From: Dyadobacter chenwenxiniae
GTDB lineage: Bacteria > Bacteroidota > Bacteroidia > Cytophagales > Spirosomataceae
Length of the DNA stretch: 64,000 nucleotides
Assembly (NCBI RefSeq): GCF_022869785.1
Contig: NZ_CP094997.1
Location: 5,084,001 to 5,148,000 of the forward strand
Direction of reading: 5' to 3'
Part shown: positions 9,349 through 15,266 of the stretch, piece by piece
How positions within the stretch are numbered: position 1 is the first letter of the stretch
Layout of the letters: the number at the start of each line of letters is the position of its first letter
Notes under the pieces: generated by a model
What the model was told of the DNA's origin: nothing
Databases searched by the model: none
What the model saw: the letters and a program-made list of their open reading frames with translations, nothing else
Program-made: the position numbers and the translations under genes

Positions 9349-9636
9349 AAAAACCGTCGCTGAAAAAGAAATCGAATATTACCTCACCAAACAAAAACCC
9401 TTCGGCCTCGCCCTCGACCACCAAATCCGACCGGATCATCTGGACCGCCACACTTGCCGCCAACCAGCAAGATTTCGAAACATTAATCAGGCCCGTTTAT
9501 AAATAGGCCATGGAAACACAGATCGCATTCCGTTATCAGACTGGCATAACACTGTAAATGGGAAGTCGGTTGGGTTTCGAGCGGGGTCAGTTGTGGTTGG
9601 TAATGGGTGAAGGTTTTGGGGGAGAAGTGGAAGTGA
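9349..9636 (+). pseudogene. glutaminase gene 3'-end remnant A
   Basis: The sequence follows the last roughly 300 bp of the intact gene (about 8021-8325) from the AAAACCGTTGCC region to the final AAGTGGAAGTGA, with substitutions, a deletion near the SRKTYT codons, and an in-frame stop (AAATAG) after the PVYK codons. There is no start and no upstream part of the gene. It is the least damaged of three copies and lies exactly where the intact copy lies relative to lipoprotein 1, with the lipoprotein 2 gene convergent downstream. It is followed by a hairpin (about 9657-9687) homologous to the other array terminators. Confidence 0.8.
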
Positions 9637-9708
9637 ATGTATACATAAAAAAAAGTAAAGGCAGCCAGGATATTTCCGGCCACCTTTTGCAATTTATAGC
9701 GATAGTTT

Positions 9709-10479
9709 TCAGTAATCCAGAGGTTCTTCTTGTTGAATCTCTTCAACGGAATTATGGTCAACGAATATGTGAGCATAACTAAATGTATTATCCGAGTCGG
9801 TAAACGCGCTGAACTTTAATGTAAGTTCTGTCTCAGCTGCTTTGAATGTTATGGTTTGTTTAAACCAAGTGGCTCCCGCATTCAAAGACATCATATGCGC
9901 AGAAAGTTTTTTACCATTTGATAGATACGTTTCAACAAAAAGATCTTTTGCGTATCCTGGAATACATCCTTGTTTTATGATCTTATTGATAGTACTCGCG
10001 ACATAAAAGTTGATTTGATAGGTTTTTCCAGGTTTCAAATTTTTAACTTTTGTAATTGCTGAGGATCTCTTGTTTTTTGTTGCATTGAAATCCAAAACAT
10101 TTGTCTTTGCATGGGAGCTAATGGTAACAATCGAATTTGCATTTGGTGCATTAGGAATTGAAGGAAGTGGTTTCTCCCAGGCTGCACCCGGGTTTCCAAA
10201 TAAGTGTGTTAAGCTCGAAGTTCCCGCAGGCAATTGGATTATGTCATTTGAGGTAGATAAATCTCTCTTCCAGCCATTCGGAAAAACGGTCGAACCAGTT
10301 GGGCCATATGTAGGGTCAAGATAGATAAACGAAAAAATCCCATTTTCCTTTCGCATATTCGAGCTTGCACTCACGCTTCCCGTAGGCTCCGGAGTTTGCA
10401 CATCCTCCTTCGAGCAACTGCTCATCATCATTAAACAGGCGAAGCCCAGGCCGATTGGTAATCGTTTTACTAAATTCAT
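9709..10479 (-). CDS. array lipoprotein 2, predicted surface-exposed
   Basis: 256 aa, same architecture as lipoprotein 1. The lipobox Cys is at 22 followed by SKED, then a Pro/Ser-rich linker. The body contains GTSSLTHLFGNP and APNANSIVTIS motifs shared with lipoproteins 1 and 5. NLKPGKTYQINFYVAST, WFKQTITFKAAE and SYAHIFVDHNSVEEI end the domain. The ATG at 10479 opens the conserved MNLVKRLPIG signal peptide. Transcribed alone toward the glutaminase remnant A. Function unknown. The signal region is nearly identical to its paralogues while the body differs at most positions, consistent with diversification after duplication. Confidence 0.82.
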   Translation of the reverse strand: MNLVKRLPIGLGFACLMMMSSCSKEDVQTPEPTGSVSASSNMRKENGIFSFIYLDPTYGPTGSTVFPNGWKRDLSTSNDIIQLPAGTSSLTHLFGNPGAAWEKPLPSIPNAPNANSIVTISSHAKTNVLDFNATKNKRSSAITKVKNLKPGKTYQINFYVASTINKIIKQGCIPGYAKDLFVETYLSNGKKLSAHMMSLNAGATWFKQTITFKAAETELTLKFSAFTDSDNTFSYAHIFVDHNSVEEIQQEEPLDY

Positions 10480-10728
10480 CTTTTACTGTTTTGTAGTTAA
10501 ACATTCATTTTTACAGGCTACAAAACAAGCTTGTAAATTATAGTTTAATCCCTTTAAATGAATATGCGGGGCATTAGGATTATTCCTCGGTTAAAAAAAT
10601 TATTGACCATGAGATTTGTGGTTTTTGAATAGCAACTATTACTATCGAGGCGAAACGATTTACTTGAATATGACCGTTATCTCTCAAAGTAAGCTTACAT
10701 TAAGCAAGCACATCTAGCCTAACCCAGT
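10480..10728 (-). promoter_or_regulatory. leader of lipoprotein 2 with shared 17-nt box
   Basis: The box at 10514-10530 reads CAGGCTACAAAACAAGC. It is followed (away from the gene) by about 110 nt resembling the leaders of lipoproteins 3 and 5, including an AAATGAA-type start and a GGTTAAA/CGG segment. The remainder up to the glutaminase remnant shows no gene. Confidence 0.5.
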
Positions 10729-10987
10729 AAAAACACTCCGGCCTCAACTGGACAGCCGCAAAGCCTAGACCAATCCAACTGGATCGTCTGGACGGCAACA
10801 TTAGCTACGAACCAGCAGGATTTATAAACACTGATCAAACCCGTTTACAAATACGCTGTGGAAACGCCGGACCGCATTCCGCTTTCGGACTGACATGAGA
10901 CGGTGAATGGAAAAAGTCTGTTGAGTTTCGGGCAAGGTCGGTTGTGTGTAGTTGTTAGATGAAGGTTAGGGGGAGAAGTGGAATTGA
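10729..10987 (+). pseudogene. glutaminase gene 3'-end remnant B
   Basis: This aligns by eye to about 8066-8325 of the intact gene: the LDSRKT..SNWIVWTATLATNQQ region, then the PVYKYA.ETPDRIPLSD. codons, and an end at GAAGTGGAATTGA. It carries frameshifts, a TAA inside the QQDFEAL region and a TGA replacing the Trp codon of SDWHE. More decayed than remnant A. Convergent lipoprotein 3 lies downstream in the same relative position as in unit 1. Confidence 0.8.
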
Positions 10988-11039
10988 GTTACCAAAAAAC
11001 AAAGGTGGCTTGATATGTATTGGCCTTTAACCATTGGAC

Positions 11040-11071
11040 AAAAAATCCGCCTCAAATGAAGCGGATTTTTT
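11040..11071. terminator. strong bidirectional terminator beside lipoprotein 3
   Basis: Arms AAAAAATCCGC (11040-11050) and GCGGATTTTTT (11061-11071) are exact complements with a 10-nt loop and A/T runs on both sides. It is 26 nt past the lipoprotein 3 stop codon, and is additional to the weaker array hairpin near 11003-11030. Confidence 0.8.
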
Positions 11072-11097
11072 ATTAAAGTGAACCTAATATAAATTGC

Positions 11098-11796
11098 CTA
11101 ATTTATTTGTTGAACCGCATTTGAACCAACGTGGAAGTTTGTATATGACAATTGAGTTTGTTCCCAAGGACTGCCACCATACATCCCAAATCTCAGATCT
11201 TCATTCGTTGCTACAAATTCAACTGTTTCAGTTATCCATTGACTATGCTTCCCAGTGAAATCGATCGTTTTACTTACTAAGTTAGGAGCGCCTTTCACAT
11301 GCCAATCTTGTACAGACACCAAAGCAAGACTAGCATATGGTGTTGGACCATACGCTCCAAATAAGCTAGTTGTAGATGTACTAAAGGTAACCTTGTATTT
11401 CTTGCCAACTATCAAATTTTTAATATGGTGACTAGTCGCACCACTCATTTTCCCCTCACTTATCACAGTTAAAATAGACCCTGAGCCTGTTGAAGGCACT
11501 GGCAATGGATAACGCCACTTTTTTAAACCGTCGCCAGCATACGCTGTTAAGCTAGAAGTAGCATCTCGCGCCGGAATTTTTAAATACCATCCATTAGCCG
11601 CACAACCTACACAAGTTGGACCATCCGTAGATGGAAGATGAAATACAGAACTGATAACAGGTCCTCCCTGCCTCAAATTCGAGCTTTCATTTGTGACAGC
11701 CGATCCGGGCGTTACTGCATCTTCCTTCGAACAGCTGCTCATAAACATTAAACAGGCTAGGCTAAGCCCAAGTGGTAATTGTTTTACTAAATTCAT
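11098..11796 (-). CDS. array lipoprotein 3, the most divergent paralogue
   Basis: 232 aa. The signal peptide MNLVKQLPLG with lipobox Cys at 22 and following SKED is almost the same as in its neighbours. The body is shorter and lacks the GTSSLTHL and YAHIFVD motifs. It keeps NLIVGKKYKVTFST and a terminal SYTNFHVGSNAVQQI that aligns in position to YAHIFVDHNSI. It also carries a CVGC motif near residue 62 absent from the others. The promoter-proximal leader is conserved, so the gene is probably expressed. Function unknown. Either the oldest duplicate or one that recombined with an unrelated body. Confidence 0.8.
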   Translation of the reverse strand: MNLVKQLPLGLSLACLMFMSSCSKEDAVTPGSAVTNESSNLRQGGPVISSVFHLPSTDGPTCVGCAANGWYLKIPARDATSSLTAYAGDGLKKWRYPLPVPSTGSGSILTVISEGKMSGATSHHIKNLIVGKKYKVTFSTSTTSLFGAYGPTPYASLALVSVQDWHVKGAPNLVSKTIDFTGKHSQWITETVEFVATNEDLRFGMYGGSPWEQTQLSYTNFHVGSNAVQQIN

Positions 11797-12068
11797 TTTT
11801 TGCTGTTTTAATTATTAAACATTCATTTTGTTACTGGCTACAAAACAAGGTTTTGGATTACGATTTAATCGCTTCAAATGAATGTGTGGACGGTTCGGGT
11901 TATTCGCCGGTAAAGAGTGGTTTTGGTTAGTAGATTTGTGAATTTTGGAAAGTAACTAGTACTACTGAGGTAATCCGAATTAGCTTAAATGCGGATAGAA
12001 ACCGCCAGAATGTAAACTGATTTTGATACGAGAATACTCACCAAAATTTTACTATCGTTGAAAATAAC
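11797..12068 (-). promoter_or_regulatory. leader of lipoprotein 3 with shared 17-nt box
   Basis: The box at 11834-11850 reads CTGGCTACAAAACAAGG. The block to about 11975 parallels the lipoprotein 2 and 5 leaders (AAATGAATGTGTGG, TTATTCGCCGGTAAA). No glutaminase remnant is visible in this gap, unlike the other inter-gene gaps, and no gene is seen. Confidence 0.5.
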
Positions 12069-12099
12069 AAGGCCGCCCCGGGTTTCACGAGGCGGCCTT
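12069..12099. terminator. hairpin terminator downstream of lipoprotein 4
   Basis: Arms AAGGCCGCC (12069-12077) and GGCGGCCTT (12091-12099) are exact complements. It sits 24 nt past the lipoprotein 4 stop and is homologous to the other array hairpins. Confidence 0.7.
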
Positions 12100-12122
12100 T
12101 AATACTAAGTTGATGCGCCAAT

Positions 12123-12872
12123 TCAATACATTTTCTTCTCAGCAATTGCATCCTGACCTATGAAAAGGTGCGCGTAGGCCGTCATTCCTTCATTGATCGA
12201 CGTAGCGCTGAAATCAAACCGCATTTTCCTCCCTGTCGCTTGGAACAGAACGGTTTTTTTGATCCACGTGTGAGGCGCGGCTTCCAGCATGTTTACATCA
12301 AAATACTTGGTCTGCCAGGCCTCACCGGTGTTTGGGCTCTTGATTGCAATATTACAATAGTGTACAAACGACGGGTTTTTACCAGCCGGGTCCTTTTCCG
12401 GACGCGCGGAAGCAACATAGAATGTGAGGTTGTAAAAAGCACCCGGTTTCAGGAAACGGATCGTTGTTCCCACTTTCGACAATTTACTGAATTTCGATTT
12501 ATCATTCGTGGAAGTAGTAACCGTGACAATCGAATTCCAGGGCACATTCGGGAGCCCAGGAAATGGGCCTTTCCACTCCAATGCATTGTTTCCCCACAAT
12601 CTCTCGAAGCTGGATGTGCCCGATGGATATTTTGAAGCTTCGCCGCTTTCGAGCCAGCGTTTTTCCCAGAAGTTGGGCAGTGTATTAATTCCGGGATAAC
12701 CCTTTGTTCCGCAGATCCATGCATATGGGCCTGTCTTCATGTTTGCAGTCGTGTCGGCAGTTGCCGCTTCCACTTTTGGTTCAGGCATTTGCGCCTCTTC
12801 TTTCGAGCAGCTGCTCATAAACATCAGGCAAGCCAAGCCCAAGCCAACTGGTAATTTTTGTACTAAATTCAT
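12123..12872 (-). CDS. array lipoprotein 4
   Basis: 249 aa from the ATG at 12872, chosen because it aligns exactly with the MNLV start of its paralogues; the frame is open for eight more codons upstream. Lipobox Cys is at 22 followed by SKEE. The body has GTSSFERLWGNNALEWKGPF, FLKPGAFYNLTFYVAS, WIKKTVLFQATG and AYAHLFIGQDAI, each matching paralogue motifs. The codons look GC-richer than in lipoproteins 1-3. Its upstream region keeps the 17-nt box but is cut off 8-12 nt further by glutaminase remnant C, so much of the conserved leader is missing and expression is doubtful. Confidence 0.8.
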   Translation of the reverse strand: MNLVQKLPVGLGLACLMFMSSCSKEEAQMPEPKVEAATADTTANMKTGPYAWICGTKGYPGINTLPNFWEKRWLESGEASKYPSGTSSFERLWGNNALEWKGPFPGLPNVPWNSIVTVTTSTNDKSKFSKLSKVGTTIRFLKPGAFYNLTFYVASARPEKDPAGKNPSFVHYCNIAIKSPNTGEAWQTKYFDVNMLEAAPHTWIKKTVLFQATGRKMRFDFSATSINEGMTAYAHLFIGQDAIAEKKMY

Positions 12873-12931
12873 TTTTGTTTTTTTGTAGTTGAACATTGTT
12901 TTTGTTGCTGGCTACAAAACAAGCCTTTATG
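12873..12931 (-). promoter_or_regulatory. truncated leader of lipoprotein 4
   Basis: The shared box is present at 12908-12924 (CTGGCTACAAAACAAGC). The conserved block that follows in units 1, 2, 3 and 5 is replaced at about 12930 by glutaminase 3' sequence. This is the clearest duplication or deletion junction in the array. Confidence 0.6.
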
Positions 12932-13060
12932 AAATATGAAAATCCCGGATCGCATTCCGCTCTTGAATTGGCATGAGACAGTAGATGGGAAGTCTGTTAG
13001 CTTTCGTGCCCGGTCGTTGTGGGTGGGTATTGGATGAAGGTTTTGGGGAGAGGTGGAAGT
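12932..13060 (+). pseudogene. glutaminase gene 3'-end remnant C
   Basis: Only the last roughly 130 bp of the glutaminase gene remain, from the YAMETPDRIPLSDWHETV codons to the KVLGEKWK end. There are frameshifts and the final stop is altered to GTAAAG. It directly abuts the lipoprotein 4 leader and is followed by the terminator at 13078-13109 and convergent lipoprotein 5. Confidence 0.8.
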
Positions 13061-13077
13061 AAAGGTAGCAGAAAAAA

Positions 13078-13109
13078 GCAAAGGGCGGCTTGGATACTCC
13101 GGCCGCCCT
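13078..13109. terminator. hairpin terminator downstream of lipoprotein 5
   Basis: Arms AAAGGGCGGC (13078-13087) and GCCGCCCTTT (13100-13109) pair exactly with a 12-nt loop. It sits 22 nt past the lipoprotein 5 stop and belongs to the homologous series of array terminators. Confidence 0.75.
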
Positions 13110-13131
13110 TTGTGTTTCTTAACTTAGTATG

Positions 13132-13845
13132 TTAGAGCTTGAATATAAGTTCTTTGATAGAATTCTGATCTACAAAAACGTGTGCGTAAGCATAGCTGCC
13201 AATTTCGCCAGTTGGAAAAAAATTAAAAACTGCTTCATTACTGACAGCATCAAATGTTATCGTCTGGGGCACCCATGTAGCCTCCTTACCTTTGAGACTT
13301 ACTTGCACAGACTTTGCATTTAATATAACATGCATGCTATTTGCGTATTGTTGCGGCGTCGTATACGCACCTTTGAGTTTTGTGGTAGCCACATAAAACG
13401 TGATTGTATACTTTTTGCCGGGAGTCAAATTCTTGATTTTTGTTCCAGCATATGAGATATCGTTTATAGATCCATAGTTAGAAACCGTTACGACAGAATT
13501 TGCATTCGGAGCCGTCGGAACCGGCGGCAAAGGCTTCTCCCAGGGATAAGTGCCTTCTCCCCACAAATGCGTCAGGCTGGATGTGCCTGCCGGAATTAGC
13601 GGGTCAGCTTCCCCCGGGCCGAAGCTATATGCCTCCCAACCTGCCGGATATACTTCCTTCCCGACGGAACCAATCGTAGGCGAAAATAACGGTGATACAT
13701 AGGTTACACCTTTGTGGCTCGAATGGATATTTCCCTGTTCCTGTTGCTGAGCGGGTGTCACGGCCGCATCCTCCTTCGAGCAACTGCTCATCATCATTAA
13801 ACACGCCAGGCTCAGGCCAATTGGTAATTGTTTTACTAGATTCAT
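13132..13845 (-). CDS. array lipoprotein 5, predicted surface-exposed
   Basis: 237 aa. The signal peptide MNLVKQLPIG has lipobox Cys at 22 followed by SKED. The body motifs GTSSLTHLWGEG, APNANSVVTVSN, NLTPGKKYTITFYVATT, WVPQTITFDA and YAYAHVFVDQNSIKEL define the family most clearly in this copy. It is the distal unit of the array. The full upstream leader is present, so it is probably expressed. A carbohydrate- or protein-binding jelly-roll role is an inference from the strand pattern only. Confidence 0.82.
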   Translation of the reverse strand: MNLVKQLPIGLSLACLMMMSSCSKEDAAVTPAQQQEQGNIHSSHKGVTYVSPLFSPTIGSVGKEVYPAGWEAYSFGPGEADPLIPAGTSSLTHLWGEGTYPWEKPLPPVPTAPNANSVVTVSNYGSINDISYAGTKIKNLTPGKKYTITFYVATTKLKGAYTTPQQYANSMHVILNAKSVQVSLKGKEATWVPQTITFDAVSNEAVFNFFPTGEIGSYAYAHVFVDQNSIKELIFKL

Positions 13846-14198
13846 TTCTGTTGTTTTTGTAGTTAAACATTATTTATGTTACTGGCTACAAAACAAGCCT
13901 TTAGGAAGCGGATAAGACTTTCAAAATGAACATGTGGCGGATAGCGGTTATTTGTCGGTAAAAGCAGTTTAAACAAACAGATTGGCAATTATCGGATAGT
14001 ACTTATTACTCACCTTCGGCTCGATATACCTTGGTATTATGGCGATGATAGTTTGTAAATTGATCTACACGCTAGGCAATTCACCTGAATAATGTATTTA
14101 TTGAGAGGTCAATTTTATCGGATTAAATACCCTATTCTAATTTGTATTTCTCCCAACAAAGTTTTCATATTCGCATTCCCAATAAAACTCATACAAAA
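13846..14198 (-). promoter_or_regulatory. leader of lipoprotein 5 and gene-free stretch
   Basis: The shared box is at 13882-13898 (CTGGCTACAAAACAAGC). A block to about 14020 resembles the leaders of units 2 and 3. From 14020 to 14198 I see no gene and no glutaminase remnant, which marks the outer end of the array. Confidence 0.5.
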
Positions 14199-14310
14199 AT
14201 GAAGAAGTCAGCAAGCATTGCCCTGTTATGGTGTGGATCAAGTGAAAGCTCCTGGGCGCCTTTGTATGGGCGCGGGACACCTAAGACAGGGCATTTTTAA
14301 TTTTTTTTAT
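14199..14310 (+). ncRNA. candidate structured leader RNA or 33-codon leader peptide
   Basis: An outer stem TGCCCTGT (14219-14226) / ACAGGGCA (14286-14293) encloses a second stem GGTGT (14230-14234) / ACACC (14277-14281) and an inner GCGCC (14256-14260) / GGCGC (14269-14273). A T-rich stretch follows (to 14308), as in a terminator or a riboswitch expression platform. The same stretch is also a complete ORF, ATG 14199 to TAA 14300, starting MKKSASIALLW. The sequence before both this ATG and the next gene's ATG is CATACAAAA, suggesting real translation starts. I cannot name a known RNA family. Confidence 0.4.
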
Positions 14311-14327
14311 CCCAAAAAACATACAAA

Positions 14328-14573
14328 ATGAACACAAAAACACACTCTATCGAATCCCCGGATTCGATGCGCGAGGCTTATGGCGAGCAAGTGCAACAAT
14401 TATTTGAGGTCAATATACCTGCCGAAATGGTGGAACATCTTTGGGAGATTTACAGCGGTTTTCAAAGTTTTGATCAGGAAACCGGCTTCAACCCCCGCAA
14501 ACTCAACATTTTCTATACTTTTCGTGACTTGCTGCTTTTTTGCCAAAGGATTGAGTCGATGAAGGCGGCTTAG
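14328..14573 (+). CDS. small conserved-looking hypothetical protein
   Basis: 81 aa, soluble, acidic N-terminal half and a hydrophobic-aromatic C-terminal stretch (NIFYTFRDLLLFCQRIE, about 58-75). No family recognised. It is likely real because its start context repeats that of the upstream mini-ORF and it is closed by a good terminator at 14595-14627. No membrane segment is convincing and no signal peptide is present. The structured element 28 nt upstream may control it. Confidence 0.6.
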   Translation: MNTKTHSIESPDSMREAYGEQVQQLFEVNIPAEMVEHLWEIYSGFQSFDQETGFNPRKLNIFYTFRDLLLFCQRIESMKAA

Positions 14574-14594
14574 AATATAATATGTGTTTTTTTT

Positions 14595-14627
14595 AAAATG
14601 GCCTGGGCGTTTGCCTATGGCCATTTT
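14595..14627 (+). terminator. intrinsic terminator of the 81-aa gene
   Basis: Arms AAAATGGCC (14595-14603) and GGCCATTTT (14619-14627) are exact complements, followed by TCTTTT. It begins 22 nt after the stop codon. Confidence 0.75.
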
Positions 14628-14695
14628 TCTTTTATTAATGTGTGACTTCCAATGAACATCAGCGTCTAAGATGAAAATCTAAGCACGCTGCGAAG

Positions 14696-15019
14696 ATGAG
14701 AATTTACTATGTCTACATTTTGAAATGCTCTGATGAGAGTTATTATACAGGCGTTACAAATAACCTGGAACGACGTTTTGCAGAGCATACTTCCGGACGT
14801 AAAGAGACGAGTTATACTTATTCCCGGCGGCCGGTTGAGCTGGTGTTTTCTCGCAAGTTCAAATACATTATTGATGCAATTGCTTTTGAAAAGCAGGTCA
14901 AAGGTTGGGGCAGGAAAAAGAAAGAGGCGATTATGAATGGTCAATGGAATGAATTGAGATCCCTGGCAGAATGTCGGAATGACACGCATTCGAGGAACAT
15001 GAACGCTGATGAGAAGTAG
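14696..15019 (+). CDS. GIY-YIG nuclease superfamily protein
   Basis: 107 aa. The GIY-YIG core is visible as YYVYILKCSDESYYTGVT with the downstream Arg in NNLERRFAEH, as in the small stand-alone UPF0213/YhbQ-like group common in Bacteroidota. It then has a Lys/Arg-rich helix (about 66-82) that could contact DNA. These proteins are presumed endonucleases or structure-specific nucleases; no role is established. It stands alone between two terminators or repeats. Confidence 0.85.
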   Translation: MRIYYVYILKCSDESYYTGVTNNLERRFAEHTSGRKETSYTYSRRPVELVFSRKFKYIIDAIAFEKQVKGWGRKKKEAIMNGQWNELRSLAECRNDTHSRNMNADEK

Positions 15020-15054
15020 ACCTTTATTTGCTAAAGCTGAAGAGCTACTCCCCA

Positions 15055-15254
15055 TGTCCCCCTGAGCGGACCGGGCCGCCGGGCGGCCGAAGGGCGCTAC
15101 TGCTAGATACAACGCCTTTTGGCATAGTGCTTGGCAGGAACGCCCCTTCGGCTCCGCTCAGGGTGACAATGTAAGGAGCGTTGTGCTTTTTGACATGGTG
15201 CTTGGCAGTAGCGCCCCCTTCGACCGCCGGGCGGCCCGGTCCGCTCAGGGTGAC
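15055..15254. repeat. three-copy REP-like palindromic element
   Basis: Copy 1 (15055-15103) is inverted relative to copy 2 (15127-15168) and copy 3 (15197-15254). Copies 1 and 3 share CTGAGCGGACCGGGCCGCC or its complement and the GGGCGCTACTG / CAGTAGCGCCC ends. Copy 2 has the shorter CCCCTTCGGCTCCGCTCAG form. GTGCTTGGCAG precedes copies 2 and 3. GC content is visibly higher than in flanking DNA and no ORF is convincing. It lies just past the RND gene stop. Confidence 0.75.
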
Positions 15255-15266
15255 AAGTCAACAACC

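Larger units (their letters stand above)
8021..14020. repeat. tandem array of five units: glutaminase 3' tail, terminator, lipoprotein gene, leader
   Basis: Each unit in its ancestral form holds the 3' end of the glutaminase gene on the plus strand, a bidirectional hairpin terminator, a minus-strand lipoprotein gene and its upstream leader. Unit 1 has the intact glutaminase gene. Units 2, 3 and 5 keep progressively shorter or more damaged glutaminase tails, and unit 4 has none that I can see. The terminators at about 8343, 9657, 11003, 12069 and 13078 share a GGC..CC..GGAT..CCGG..GCC pattern, supporting common origin. The lipoproteins have diverged far more than their shared signal peptides. 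Confidence 0.82.

Noticed and set aside
9276..9506. 76-codon plus-strand open frame between lipoproteins 1 and 2
   Set aside because: Its second half is the decayed glutaminase tail (remnant A) and it ends at the in-frame stop inside that fragment; the first half has no similarity. Treated as part of a pseudogene.
8392..13845. Possibility that the lipoprotein array is an assembly artefact
   Set aside because: The copies differ too much at nucleotide level (different lengths, independent lesions in the remnants) to arise from collapsed or duplicated reads.
15055..15254. Reading the GC-rich repeats as a CRISPR array
   Set aside because: Copies are inverted relative to each other, of unequal length, and lack regular spacers or neighbouring cas genes.
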